From the NCBI GenBank assembly GCA_016742075.1, contig JACVCL010000007.1, forward strand, positions 1-45,522: DNA of 45,522 nucleotides. Direction: 5' to 3'. This DNA is from Phycisphaerales bacterium. GTDB lineage: Bacteria > Planctomycetota > Phycisphaerae > Phycisphaerales > UBA1924. The position numbers and the translations under genes are program-made. Of the stretch, positions 24,915 to 34,401 are shown in pieces. Below the pieces are notes generated by a model. It ran no database searches. It saw only the letters and a program-made list of their open reading frames with translations, and was not told where the DNA came from. Within the stretch, counting starts at the first letter, position 1. Every line of letters starts with the position of its first letter.

Positions 24915-26907
24915 CGCCGCGGGCGCCGGCGCCGTTGTCGGGCGACGGGAACGCGAGGATCGTCAGCGAGACGGCCACTACCACCAGCGTGCTGCCCTCG
25001 TGCCCCAGCACGCCGAGCCCCATGGGCACGTAGCCCAGGAGCGCGCCCAGGGCCAGCAGCACGATCACCGAGAGCGCAAAGGCCAGGTTCCCGAGCATGA
25101 CCGACCGCACGCGCCGGGCCAGGCGGATGGACCACGGCACGCGGTTGAGGTCGTCGTGCAGCACGATGACATCTGCCGACTCGAGCGCCGCGTCGGCGCC
25201 GATGCCGCCCATGGCCAGGCCGACGTCGGCCAGGGCCAACGCCGGCGCGTCGTTCACCCCGTCGCCGATCACCGCCAGGCCGCGGCCGCCGGGCAGCGAC
25301 GAACGGATCTCGCGGATCATCGCCACCTTGCCCTCCGGGAGCAGCTCGGCGTGCACCTCGGTCAGGCCCAGGTCGCGGGCCATCTTCTCGGCGATGACCT
25401 TGTGGTCGCCGGTGAGCATGACCAGCCGGCCCACCCCCACCGAGCGCAGGTCCTCGGCCAGACGGTCGGCGTTGGGGCGCGGGGTGTCGGCCAGCCCCAG
25501 CACCAGCGCCCCGCCGCCGCTGGAGATCACGGTGGTGATGGCGCCGGAGTCGCGCAGCCCGCCGATGAGCGCCGCGGCCTGGCGCCGGCGGCCCTCGTCG
25601 AGAATCTCACCCGCGAACTCGAGCGACCCGATGCGCACCGCGTCGCCCCCGGCCGAGGCTTCCACCCCGCGCCCCGGCACGTTGGTGATGCCCTCCACGG
25701 GAACCGGGTTCAGGTTGCGGGCGGCGCAGTATCGCACCACCGCGGCCGCGATGGGGTGCGTCGACCGCTCCTCCACAGCCCGGGCGATGCGCAGCAGGCG
25801 CTCGCCGTTCGACCCGTCGACCGGGGCCGCGCTCGTCACCTCGATGCGCCCCGTGGTGAGGGTTCCGGTCTTGTCGAGCGCCACCGCCGAGACACCGGCG
25901 AGCCGCTCGAGCGAGTCGCCGCCCTTGACCAGCAGCCCGGCACGGGCCGCGCGGTTCAGGCCGCACAGCGTGGCGGTGGGCGTCGCGATCACCAGCGCGC
26001 ACGGCGAGGCGACGATGAGCAGCGTGATGGACTGGTAAACGGCCTGGCTCCAGTCCTTGCCGGCGCCGAATCGGAACCACAGGAGTGCGCCCGCCGCCGC
26101 GGCGAACACGGCCAGTGTGTACGGAGTCGAGAGCCGGTCGATCAGCCGCTGCATGGGCTGGCGGGTCTCCTGGGCTTCGATCACCAGCTGCATGATGCGG
26201 TTGAGGCTCGACTCGCCCACCGGCCGGGTGACCCGCACCTCGAGCACGCCCTGCTGGTTGATCGTCCCCGCGAATACCTCGTCGCGCTCCGAGACGTTCC
26301 GCGGCAACGACTCGCCGGTGAGCGCCGACTGGTCGAGCGCCGACCGGCCCGAGGCGACGATGCCGTCGCACGGCACCGTCTCGCCCGGGCGCACCAGCAC
26401 CGTCTGGCCGGCCTTGAGGTCTTCCGGGCGCACCTCCACCCAGTGCTCGCCCGCCTTCACCAGGGCCTCGTGGGGCATGAGCTTGTGCAGGCGCGACACC
26501 GCGTCCTTGGCCCGGGCCAGGGCCCGGTGCTCGAGCGCCTGCGCCAGCGTGAAGAGGAACAGCAGCAGCGCCCCCTCCGACACGTGCCCGATCGACGCCG
26601 CCAGAAATGCCCCCACGACCATGAGCACGTCGATGTTCGGCTGCCAGCGCGAGAGGGCCTCCACCGCGGCCTTCACGCCGTGGATGGCCCCGAACCCCAG
26701 CGAGACGGCCATCAGCACGTCGGCGGCGAGGTGCGCCCGCGGGTTCTCGGCCTCGCGGGCGAACTCGTGCAGCGTGTACCCCACAAGCAGGAACGAGCCC
26801 GCCGCCACCGCCACCCCGAGCTGCCAATCCTCCGAAAACAGCCGCGAGATGAGGGACGGCGGCCGACGCTGGGGCCTGGCATCGGAATGAGAAGCCGACA
26901 TGTGCAT
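24904..26907 (-). CDS. heavy-metal P1B-type ATPase
   Basis: 667-residue metal-exporting ATPase of the inner membrane. Eight hydrophobic segments expected. Motifs: LTGES (actuator domain), metal-site SPC in VASPCALVIATPT, phosphorylation site DKTGTLTTG (Asp near 343), the P1B HP dipeptide in RSTHPIA, and GDGVNDAPALALADVGLAMG. SPC with a following PT suits the Zn/Cd/Co group more than copper (CPC). There is no N-terminal HMA or CxxC metal-binding domain, so uptake of metal from a chaperone would differ. ATG at 26907 is chosen because TAGGGT at 26913-26918 ends 5 nt before it; 26901 is also possible. Confidence 0.93.
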   Translation of the reverse strand: MHMSASHSDARPQRRPPSLISRLFSEDWQLGVAVAAGSFLLVGYTLHEFAREAENPRAHLAADVLMAVSLGFGAIHGVKAAVEALSRWQPNIDVLMVVGAFLAASIGHVSEGALLLFLFTLAQALEHRALARAKDAVSRLHKLMPHEALVKAGEHWVEVRPEDLKAGQTVLVRPGETVPCDGIVASGRSALDQSALTGESLPRNVSERDEVFAGTINQQGVLEVRVTRPVGESSLNRIMQLVIEAQETRQPMQRLIDRLSTPYTLAVFAAAAGALLWFRFGAGKDWSQAVYQSITLLIVASPCALVIATPTATLCGLNRAARAGLLVKGGDSLERLAGVSAVALDKTGTLTTGRIEVTSAAPVDGSNGERLLRIARAVEERSTHPIAAAVVRYCAARNLNPVPVEGITNVPGRGVEASAGGDAVRIGSLEFAGEILDEGRRRQAAALIGGLRDSGAITTVISSGGGALVLGLADTPRPNADRLAEDLRSVGVGRLVMLTGDHKVIAEKMARDLGLTEVHAELLPEGKVAMIREIRSSLPGGRGLAVIGDGVNDAPALALADVGLAMGGIGADAALESADVIVLHDDLNRVPWSIRLARRVRSVMLGNLAFALSVIVLLALGALLGYVPMGLGVLGHEGSTLVVVAVSLTILAFPSPDNGAGARGVTA

Positions 26908-26912
26908 CCAAC

Positions 26913-26918
26913 ACCCTA
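26913..26918 (-). promoter_or_regulatory. -10 hexamer of the metal ATPase gene (leaderless type)
   Basis: TAGGGT, 5 nt before the first ATG and 11 nt before the second. Confidence 0.4.
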
Positions 26919-27147
26919 ACCACGCCGCCGCGAGGCGGGGCGTGCGACCGAGGATCAGTTGCGCCCGGCGTCGACCCGCCCACGGACGTCGGCAATACCG
27001 CCCGCCGGGGCCCGTTGGGCTGCAGACGCCGCGGATGGGCGGCCGTCGGGACGGGTTTCGCGGGCTGATTTCAGCCATCGAGAAGCGTGCGGTGGTCGCC
27101 GCTGGGCTGTTCGTCGGCTTCGGGCCCGACCGGTCAGGAGCTGCCCC

Positions 27148-27738
27148 ATGTTGAATCGCAAGGCTCTATCGCTGGCACTGGTCGCCTCTGCGGTGCTCTC
27201 GCTGACGGGCGTGTCGCTCGCCGCGGGCACGCCGCCCGCCGGCCCCCCGGGGAACCCCCCGGCGAATCCTCCGTCGCCAGCCGACGTCGCCGCCCGGGCC
27301 ATCGCCCGTCTGGGGGAGATTGCCACGAACGCCCCGGCCGCGATCGCGACCTCGGCCCAGGAGACGGTGACCCGCATCCAGACCCTCAAGTCCAACAACG
27401 CCCCGCTCGAGCAGATCCGCCTCGCGGGCCGGCGGGGCCAGATGCGTCTGAACGGCATCGCCGAGGAGGCCCACGAGCGCACGCGGCGCACGGCGTTCTC
27501 GGCGGTCGGCCTGCTGACGCGCCTCAACGCGTCGCCGGAGCTCATCGACAGTGTAAAGACCGCGGGCCAGACGACCGGCGCCGCCATCCGCGCGGCGGCC
27601 GAGGCCGGGCGCCAGGCCATCCGCGACGCGCTCAGCGCCGCCGGCGCCGGACCGAGCAGCAGCACCGCCCCCGCCGGCAAGCCCACGCCCGCCGGCGGCT
27701 CGGGCGCCAACCCCGCCCCCGCCGGCTCGAGCACCTGA
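27148..27738 (+). CDS. secreted Ala/Pro-rich helical protein
   Basis: 196 residues of unknown function. Signal peptide LSLALVASAVLSLTGVSLAAG (cleavage likely after ALAA-type site near residue 26). Then a Pro/Gly segment, a helical middle (residues 45-165) with regular Ala, Arg and Glu spacing, and a disordered Pro/Gly/Ser tail. Shine-Dalgarno AGGAG at 27136-27140. No enzymatic motif. It is followed by a good terminator. Possibly a structural or surface protein. Confidence 0.75.
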   Translation: MLNRKALSLALVASAVLSLTGVSLAAGTPPAGPPGNPPANPPSPADVAARAIARLGEIATNAPAAIATSAQETVTRIQTLKSNNAPLEQIRLAGRRGQMRLNGIAEEAHERTRRTAFSAVGLLTRLNASPELIDSVKTAGQTTGAAIRAAAEAGRQAIRDALSAAGAGPSSSTAPAGKPTPAGGSGANPAPAGSST

Positions 27739-27807
27739 TCACCCCAGCGCAGGCAACCCCCGCCCGGAGCCGGTCACGATCCGGACCCGGGCGGTCTGCG
27801 TCCGCCG

Positions 27808-27841
27808 CCCCGCCGACCATCCTCGGCGGGGTGGTTTGTTT
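27808..27841 (+). terminator. intrinsic terminator
   Basis: 9-bp perfect stem CCCCGCCGA / TCGGCGGGG with CCATCC loop, followed by the T-rich tail TGGTTTGTTT. Serves the secreted-protein gene. Confidence 0.75.
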
Positions 27842-27858
27842 CTCGAGGACGAAAGCCC

Positions 27859-29574
27859 TTAGAGCTCGACGACCTGCATATCGGGCTCCTGCAGCCGCTC
27901 GGTGGGCGGCAGGTGCACCGACGTCAGGAACACCGCCATCGCCGGCGAGGCCGCGGCCATGGCGCGCCGGGTCTCGGCGGCGTTGTACGCCTGGGCGTAA
28001 GGACGCGCCACCTCCACCGAACCCGGCACCTGGCCGGGCATCGCGTCGAGGGGGAGCGTGATCAGTTCGTCGGCGCTCGCCGGATCTTCGCCGCGGATCA
28101 CGGCCTGCAGGTCGAGCCCGATCTGCGCCTCGGACTTGGAAGCCTGCCGCGCCGGGATGGCCTGCTCGAAGTGCTGGATTCGTCCCCGGGCGTTCTCGAA
28201 GCAGCCGGCCTTCTCCGTCCACGTGCACGCGGGCAGCAGCACGTCGCAGCGGTGGGTGAGGCGGTTGGGCAGGGTGTCGATGAGCACGGTGAACTTCTTG
28301 TCGCAGCCCTGGACCAGCCGCTCGGAGGCCCACTCCGACGGGTAGTTGCCCGTGATGATGAGCCCGGCGAATTCGAGGCCGAAGAGCCGGTTCTCGAACT
28401 CCTCGTAGCCCAGCACCGGACCGCCCATGGCCTCGAGCACGCGCCGCACGCCGCGGGCGTTAGGGGCCTTCTCGGCGTAGACGGTGTAGCCGCCGGGGAA
28501 GGTCTTGTCGGCGCCCTGCCGCGGGATCGGCCCGACGGCCAGCGCGCAGCCGGGGTCGATCGCCCGGGCGGCCCGGGCCAGCTCGAAGGCGTCCTCGCAC
28601 GAGAGCATCGGGCTCACCATCAGCGCGATGCGCTTGCCCTTCAGCCCCGCGGCGGCGTCGTGCAGGGCGCGCGTCCAGTCGCAGGGCACCCGCTTGCCGA
28701 ACTTGCTGTGCACGGGCGTGCGCAGCCGCTCGGGCGCGTCGACGAACTTCCAGCCGTAGCGGATCTCGTCGCTGATCCACCACTTGTTCACGTCCATGTT
28801 GGTCCGGGGCTTCACGCGGTACACCCGGCCGTCGTTGTGGTCGATGCGGATGTTGTCGCCCGAGGCCGTCAGCCCGTCGATCGACGGTGTTTCCTTCAGG
28901 AACCACACCCGCTGGGTGAACAGGAAGTCCTTGTCGAGCAGCGCCCCGACCGGGCACAGATCGATGACGTTGGCCGACAGCTCGTTGTCGAGCGCCACGC
29001 CCGGGAACACGTCGATCTGCTCGGCGTTGCCGCGGCCCTCCACCATCAGCTCGGCCGTGCCGCTCACCTCGCGGGTGAAGCGCACGCACCGGGTGCACAT
29101 GATGCACCGGTCGGAATACAGGTAGACGTGCGGGCCAAGGTCCTTCTTGGGCTGCTTGACCTTGGCCTCCTCGAACCGCGAGACGCCGCGGCCGTACTCG
29201 TAGCTGTAGTCCTGCAGCGAGCACTCCCCGGCCTGGTCGCACACCGGGCAGTCCAGCGGGTGGTTGATGAGCAGGTACTCCATCACCGCCTTCTGGTTGG
29301 CGATGGCCTTGGGCGAGTCGGTGTACACCACCATGCCCTCGCCGCACGCCGTCTGGCACGTCGGCATGAGCTTGGGCATCGCCTCGAGCTGGTTGTTGTT
29401 CCGCGGGTTGGGCGCCCAGATTTCGGCCAGGCAGATGCGGCACGACGCCACGATCGACAGTCCGTCGTGGTAGCAGTACTGCGGCACCGCGATGCCCTGC
29501 TCGTTGGCGACCTGCAGGATCATCTGTCCGGGCTTGAACTCGCAGCGCTGGCCGTTGATGGTGATGGTGGGCAT
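27859..29574 (-). CDS. nuoG: NADH-quinone oxidoreductase subunit G (complex I 75-kDa type)
   Basis: 571-residue iron-sulfur subunit of complex I. [2Fe-2S] ligands: CYHDGLSIVASCRIC and CQTACG (residues about 33-80). N5-type His/Cys site in HPLDCPVCDQAGEC. [4Fe-4S] site CIMCTRCVRF with later VIDLCPVGAL. The molybdopterin-like domain from about residue 220 is short, ending near 571 where many NuoG run to 700-900, with no Fe-S site in it. N-terminal MPTITINGQRCEFKPGQ is a normal start. No other nuo gene is next to it. A TATCAT hexamer at 29622-29627 (reading on the minus strand) could be the -10; no Shine-Dalgarno seen. Confidence 0.93.
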   Translation of the reverse strand: MPTITINGQRCEFKPGQMILQVANEQGIAVPQYCYHDGLSIVASCRICLAEIWAPNPRNNNQLEAMPKLMPTCQTACGEGMVVYTDSPKAIANQKAVMEYLLINHPLDCPVCDQAGECSLQDYSYEYGRGVSRFEEAKVKQPKKDLGPHVYLYSDRCIMCTRCVRFTREVSGTAELMVEGRGNAEQIDVFPGVALDNELSANVIDLCPVGALLDKDFLFTQRVWFLKETPSIDGLTASGDNIRIDHNDGRVYRVKPRTNMDVNKWWISDEIRYGWKFVDAPERLRTPVHSKFGKRVPCDWTRALHDAAAGLKGKRIALMVSPMLSCEDAFELARAARAIDPGCALAVGPIPRQGADKTFPGGYTVYAEKAPNARGVRRVLEAMGGPVLGYEEFENRLFGLEFAGLIITGNYPSEWASERLVQGCDKKFTVLIDTLPNRLTHRCDVLLPACTWTEKAGCFENARGRIQHFEQAIPARQASKSEAQIGLDLQAVIRGEDPASADELITLPLDAMPGQVPGSVEVARPYAQAYNAAETRRAMAAASPAMAVFLTSVHLPPTERLQEPDMQVVEL

Positions 29575-29815
29575 GGGCGGGATGGGGTTCGGAAGACGGT
29601 CGGGGTCTGGACGCGGGCCCGATGATAGTCGGAGCCCGCCCACGATCGCCCCGGATCCCCGCGGCCCCGGGGCTTCCCCTCAAGGCCGAGGCTTGCCCGG
29701 CGCGCGATGCTCACTTAGAACTCCCGCCCGCGCCCGGGAGTTCGGCGTCGGCGCAGGCCCGACGCAGCCCTTCCTTGGTGGGCGCGGATCGAGAGGCCCC
29801 GCGAGTGCTCAGACT

Positions 29816-31174
29816 GTGACGCCGACCGCCGCCCACCGGCCGAGCAAGCCCGGGCCGCTGCTGTTCGCCCCCGCCGCCGCGCTCCTCGCCCTCGCGGGCG
29901 CCGCCGAGGCCCGGCCCCATGAGGCGTTCGCCGCGGCCGTGCCACGCGAGCTGCCGGGCCACGAACAGGGCACCCCCCGCGAGGCACCCGCCGCCCCGAC
30001 TCAGGCCGCGCCCGTCGCAGCGCGGGCGTTCTGGGAGCGGCGCCAACTGACCGGCGAGTGGTTCGGCCTCCGCACCCGGCTGGCCGACTCCGGCATCTCC
30101 TTGGCCGGCTCGTACTCCGGCGAGTTCACCGGCAACGTCGCCGGGGGTGTCCGGCGCCGGGGCAGCTACCAGCACATCATCGACGCCGATATCACCGCCG
30201 ACCTCGGAACGCTCCTGGGCCTTCCCGGCGCCACGGTCTTCGCCGACTTCTATACCTACTCGGGCCGGAACCCTGCGCTCGATGTCGGCGACTTCCAGTG
30301 GACCAGCAGCATCGCCGCCGATCGATCGGTCGATCAGCTCGCCGAGCTCTGGTGGCAGCAGGAGCTGTTCGACAAAATCCTGCGCCTCAAAGCCGGCAAG
30401 ATCGACGCGTCGACCGAGTTCGGCTTCGCCCGGTCCGCCGCCGACTTCCTCAACGCCTCGGCCACGCTCCTGCCCACGTCGCTCCGCACGCCCAGCTACC
30501 CCGACCCCGCGTTCGGCGGGCTGGTGTTCGCGCACCCATGCCCGGGCGCCTACGTCGGCGGCGGGATCTTCGACGGCGCCACCGCCGACGGACTCAACAC
30601 CGGCGGCCGCGGACCGGACACGTTCTTCAGCGACCGCCGCAGCGACTCGTGGTTCGCCGTCGGCGAGCTCGGCCTGACGTGGGAGCGCCTCGGCCCTGTC
30701 GGGCCGGTGCGCTTCGCCGCGGGCGGTTGGGGCCACACGGGCGAGCTCGCCCGCACCGACGGCGGCGGGACCCGACGCGGCTCGAGCGGCGCCTACGCGA
30801 TCCTTGAAACGCTGGTGTGGAAGCGCGACGCCCCCGACGCCGACGACGAGCGCGGCCTGTGGGCCTTCGCCCAGTACGGCTGGGCCGACCGGCGCGTCGA
30901 GCCCGCGGGCCACCATGTCGGCGGCGGGCTCATGTTCCGCGGCACCTTCCGCGGCCGAGACCACGACTCGGCGGGGCTCTTCGTGTCGTGGGTCGACCTC
31001 GTGGCCCGGCCCGGCGCCCCGCGCGATGAGCTGGCCCTCGAGCTGTACTACAAGCTCCGGATCACCGGCTGGATGACGCTCCAGCCCGATCTCCAGCTGG
31101 TGGTCAACCCCAGCGGCCGATCCGATCTCGACCCCGCCCTCGTCGCGGCGCTGCGGGTGCAGGTGACGTTCTGA
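29816..31174 (+). CDS. OprB-type carbohydrate-selective porin
   Basis: 452-residue outer-membrane beta-barrel. Signal segment in residues 15-38, a linker, then the OprB pattern: ERRQLTGEWFGLRTRLADSGISLAGSY, WWQQELFDKILRLKAGKIDASTEFG, and a C-terminal strand ending VQVTF, with terminal Phe as expected for barrel assembly. GTG start at 29816; no nearer ATG and only weak ribosome-binding sequence, so the start is uncertain. Indicates an outer membrane with sugar or small-solute uptake. 44 bp before hisS, but hisS seems to have its own promoter. Confidence 0.85.
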   Translation: MTPTAAHRPSKPGPLLFAPAAALLALAGAAEARPHEAFAAAVPRELPGHEQGTPREAPAAPTQAAPVAARAFWERRQLTGEWFGLRTRLADSGISLAGSYSGEFTGNVAGGVRRRGSYQHIIDADITADLGTLLGLPGATVFADFYTYSGRNPALDVGDFQWTSSIAADRSVDQLAELWWQQELFDKILRLKAGKIDASTEFGFARSAADFLNASATLLPTSLRTPSYPDPAFGGLVFAHPCPGAYVGGGIFDGATADGLNTGGRGPDTFFSDRRSDSWFAVGELGLTWERLGPVGPVRFAAGGWGHTGELARTDGGGTRRGSSGAYAILETLVWKRDAPDADDERGLWAFAQYGWADRRVEPAGHHVGGGLMFRGTFRGRDHDSAGLFVSWVDLVARPGAPRDELALELYYKLRITGWMTLQPDLQLVVNPSGRSDLDPALVAALRVQVTF

Positions 31175-31198
31175 CCGGGCCCTGCGGCCCCTTGCCCC

Positions 31199-31217
31199 GG
31201 GGCGTAGGCTACGCCCC
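31199..31217 (+). promoter_or_regulatory. hisS -10 hexamer centred in a perfect dyad
   Basis: Arms GGGGCGTA and TACGCCCC around GGC; the central TAGGCT (31205-31210) ends 8 nt before the hisS ATG. Leaderless-type promoter and possible operator. Confidence 0.5.
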
Positions 31218-31218
31218 C

Positions 31219-32661
31219 ATGGCCCCCGAACCCCCCTCCAAGCCCGGCAAGGCGCGGCAGTTTCAGGCCCCCAAGGGCACGCGCGACTTCTACCCCGCCG
31301 ACCTGCTCCGCCGCCGCTACGTCGAGCGCCTGTGGCGCGACACCTCCGTCCGTCACGGCTTCGAGGAGATCGACGGGCCCACCTTCGAGTCGGCCGAGCT
31401 TTATGCCGTCAAGAGCGGGCAGGGCATCCTGAGCGAGATGTTCGGCGTCTACAGCGGCAAGGACGAGGCCGAGGTGGCCGCCATCCGCCAGGGCGCCGGA
31501 CCGCCGCTGGGCCTGCGGCCCGAGTTCACCCCCACCCTCGCCCGCATGTACGCCGCCCGGGCCGCCCAGCTGCCCCGGCCCACCAAGTGGTTCTGGATGC
31601 AGAACTGCTACCGCGCCGAGCGCCCGCAGCGCGGCCGCCTGCGCGAGTTCGGCCAGTGGAACTGCGACGTCATCGGCGGCGAGGACACCCTTGCCGGCGA
31701 CGCCGAGACGATCTCGGTGGCCATGATGTGCCTCGCCGAGGCCGGCCTGCCCGAGCACACCTGCGTCGCCAAGGTGAGCGACCGGCGGGCCATCGGCGGC
31801 TACCTCCGCGAACGCGGCGTGGGCGAGGAGGCGATGGGCCCGGTGCTCCAACTGCTCGACGCCGCGGAGAAACTCGGCCCGGCCTTCGCCGAGCGCGCCG
31901 GCGAGGCCGGCGTACCGCCCGATGTCATCGCCCTGTTCTCGCGACCGGGCGGGCCGCCCGCCACGGCCGAGGGCGGCTTCGCCCGCCACTTCGACGCCGC
32001 CGTCGCCCCGCTGGTGGACCGGGCTCTCCGCGGCGGCGTGCCCGCGGCGGGCCTGCAGGCGAGCCCGCGCATCGTCCGCGGGCTGGCGTACTACACGGGC
32101 ATGGTCTTCGAGATCATCGCCGAGGGCGAGCGCGCCGTCGCCGGCGGCGGCCGCTACGACAACCTCATCGAGCTCTTCGGCGGCCCGCCCACGCCCGCCG
32201 TCGGCTTCGGCATGGGCGACGTGGTTCTCTCGCTGCTGCTCGAAGACCAGCGGCTGATGCCCGACGAGCGGCAGATCATGGAGTGCCTCTCGCGCACGCC
32301 CGCCAGCTACCGCCCGCAGGCCTTCGTGATCGCCAACGAGAAGGATGAGTCGCATTCGCACGTCGACCCGCTGGTGGCGAGCCTCCGGCGCGGCCAGCAG
32401 AACGCGGCGTGGCTGGATCGCGACGCCCGCAAGCCGTGGGACCCCGACCGCTACGCCGTGCACCCCATGCACGCCCGCCGGTCGTACAAGAGCACGCGCA
32501 ACATCGGCAAGCTGCTGCAGGACGCCAGCGCCCAGCGTGCCCGCTTCGCGGTGATCGTCGAGTCGGCCGAGCTGGCCACCATCAAGAACCTCGACACCCG
32601 CGAAGAGCACAAAGAGGTGCCTCTCGCCGACGTCGGCCACCGACTGGCGGCGATGGGCTGA
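31219..32661 (+). CDS. hisS: histidyl-tRNA synthetase
   Basis: Charges tRNA-His. 480 residues, class II. APKGTRDFYPADLLRRRYVERLWRDTSVRHGFEEIDGP is motif 1 region, LGLRPEFTPTLARMYA the HisA-like motif, CYRAERPQRGRLREFGQWNCDVIG motif 2, RGLAYYTGMVFEI the HisRS signature and AVGFGMGDV motif 3. The C-terminal anticodon domain carries an insertion (about residues 395-420, DARKPWDPDRYAVHPM) and the motif 2 region differs from textbook sequences, so it is a divergent but complete enzyme. Convergent with glyS, 11 bp apart. Confidence 0.95.
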   Translation: MAPEPPSKPGKARQFQAPKGTRDFYPADLLRRRYVERLWRDTSVRHGFEEIDGPTFESAELYAVKSGQGILSEMFGVYSGKDEAEVAAIRQGAGPPLGLRPEFTPTLARMYAARAAQLPRPTKWFWMQNCYRAERPQRGRLREFGQWNCDVIGGEDTLAGDAETISVAMMCLAEAGLPEHTCVAKVSDRRAIGGYLRERGVGEEAMGPVLQLLDAAEKLGPAFAERAGEAGVPPDVIALFSRPGGPPATAEGGFARHFDAAVAPLVDRALRGGVPAAGLQASPRIVRGLAYYTGMVFEIIAEGERAVAGGGRYDNLIELFGGPPTPAVGFGMGDVVLSLLLEDQRLMPDERQIMECLSRTPASYRPQAFVIANEKDESHSHVDPLVASLRRGQQNAAWLDRDARKPWDPDRYAVHPMHARRSYKSTRNIGKLLQDASAQRARFAVIVESAELATIKNLDTREEHKEVPLADVGHRLAAMG

Positions 32662-32672
32662 GGCCGCGGGCC

Positions 32673-34259
32673 CTACGACCCCAGCCGCTCGCCCAGGAAC
32701 CCCGGCACCTTGTCGATCGCGATCCGCTGCTGCGACCCCGTGTCGCGGTCGCGCACCGTCACCGTCTGGTCCTTCAGCGTGTCGCCGTCCACCGTGAAGC
32801 AGAAGGGGCACCCCGCCTCGTCCATGCGGGCGTAGCGCTTGCCGATCGACTGCTTCGGGTCGGTCTCGATGAACCCGTGCCGCCCGAACCTGGCGAAGAG
32901 GTCGTCGGCCAGCCGCTCGGCCACCTCGGGCATGCCGTCCTTGTCCACCAGCGGGAACACCGCGGCCTTGATCGGGGCCACGCGGGGGTGCAGCTTCAGG
33001 AACTCGGGGCTGGGGCGCGACGCGTCGACGGTGTACGCCTCGCAGATCAGCGCCAGAGCCCCGCGGTCGAGCCCCGCCGCGGGCTCGATGCAGTGGGGGA
33101 TGTACCGCTCGCCCTTCTTCCCGCCGTTGGGCAGCGTCTCGCCGCGGGTGGTGTCGAAGTAATCGAGCTTCACCTTGCTGTGCGTCTGGTGCTGCGTCAG
33201 GTCGTAGCAGCCGCGGTGCGCGATGCCCTCCAGCTCGCCGAAGCCCGGGGCCGTGAACGGGAAGCGGTACTCCACGTCGCTTGTGCCCTGGCTGTAGTGG
33301 CTCAGCTCGTCCTTGTCGTGCTCGCGCAGGATCAGGTTCTCGCCCGCCAGCCCGATCGACTTCCACCACTCCATCCGGAAGTCGCGCCAGAACCGGTACC
33401 AGTCCAGGCTCTCGTCGGGGTGGCAGAAGAACTCCAGCTCGGCCTGCTCGAACTCGCGCGAGCGGAACGTGAAGTTCCGCGGCGTCACCTCGTTGCGGAA
33501 GCTCCGCCCCGTGTTGCCGATGCCGAACGGAAGCTTCACCCGTGTCGAGTCGACCACGTTCTTGAAGTGCAGGAACACGCCCTGCGCCGTCTCGGGGCGG
33601 AGGTACACCTTGTTCGCTTCGTCGCGGATGGCCCCCGAGATCGTGTCGAACATGAGGTTGAACATCCGCGGCTCGGTCAGTGTCCCGGGCTTCTCCGCGT
33701 CAGGCCCGATCACCCGCGCCCACGGCTGCGGGATCGACGACAGCGGCACGCTGCGCACGGCGCCGAAGGTCTTCTCGGCCTTCTTCTTCTGCTTCGATTC
33801 GCTCGGCTGATCGCCCACGTACGCGAACACCGGCTTGTCGCCCGCCTCGCCGCCGGCGGGCACGTACACCATCACGTGGTCGTAGCGGTAGCGACCCTTG
33901 GTCTCCTTGCAGTCCACCATCGGGTCGTTGAACCCCGACACGTGCCCGCTGGCCTCCCACGTCCGCGGGTGCTGGATGATGCACGTCTCCAGCGGCACGC
34001 ACCGCACGCGCTCCCCGTTGGGGCCCTTGCGACCCCAGCACGGGTTCATGATCATGTCCTGCCACCACGCGTCGCGCAGGTTCTTCTTCAGCTGGGCGCC
34101 CAGCGGCCCGTAATCCCAGAAGCCGTTGATCCCGCCGTAGATGTCGCTCGCCTGGAACACGAAGCCCCGGCGCTTGCACAGCGCCATGATCGCGTCCATC
34201 GGCTTGACCCCCGGGGCGGAAGCGGTGGCGGGGGCGGGGAAAGACTGAGATTCGGTCAT
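32673..34259 (-). CDS. glyS: glycyl-tRNA synthetase, single-chain class II
   Basis: Charges tRNA-Gly. 528 residues, the alpha-2 form (GRS1 type) rather than the alpha-beta form. Start RRGFVFQASDIYGGINGFWDYGPLGAQLKKNL is diagnostic; motif 2 lies in GIGNTGRSFRNEVTPRNFTFRSREFEQAELEFF, followed by SHYSQGTSDVEYRFPF and the motif 3 region LDRGALALI. C-terminal anticodon-binding domain ends with a tail KVPGFLGERLGS. GAGGA near the ATG and a TGAAAG-N17-TATAGT promoter upstream. Confidence 0.96.
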   Translation of the reverse strand: MTESQSFPAPATASAPGVKPMDAIMALCKRRGFVFQASDIYGGINGFWDYGPLGAQLKKNLRDAWWQDMIMNPCWGRKGPNGERVRCVPLETCIIQHPRTWEASGHVSGFNDPMVDCKETKGRYRYDHVMVYVPAGGEAGDKPVFAYVGDQPSESKQKKKAEKTFGAVRSVPLSSIPQPWARVIGPDAEKPGTLTEPRMFNLMFDTISGAIRDEANKVYLRPETAQGVFLHFKNVVDSTRVKLPFGIGNTGRSFRNEVTPRNFTFRSREFEQAELEFFCHPDESLDWYRFWRDFRMEWWKSIGLAGENLILREHDKDELSHYSQGTSDVEYRFPFTAPGFGELEGIAHRGCYDLTQHQTHSKVKLDYFDTTRGETLPNGGKKGERYIPHCIEPAAGLDRGALALICEAYTVDASRPSPEFLKLHPRVAPIKAAVFPLVDKDGMPEVAERLADDLFARFGRHGFIETDPKQSIGKRYARMDEAGCPFCFTVDGDTLKDQTVTVRDRDTGSQQRIAIDKVPGFLGERLGS

Positions 34260-34290
34260 CGTTCGGTCCTCGGCGGTCAGGAAGGCCCGG

Positions 34291-34319
34291 ACTATAGAGC
34301 AGCCCGGCGTGTCCTTTCA
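34291..34319 (-). promoter_or_regulatory. glyS promoter TGAAAG-N17-TATAGT
   Basis: -10 TATAGT at 34291-34296, 17-nt spacer, weak -35 TGAAAG at 34314-34319; leader about 26 nt with GAGGA before the ATG. Confidence 0.5.
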
Positions 34320-34401
34320 GCCTCGGACCCGCCCGTTCAGAATCCGGCAACGCCCGCCGCCCCGACCAGCCCCCGAGCCGTCCCGCCCGTCGGCAGGTGC
34401 T

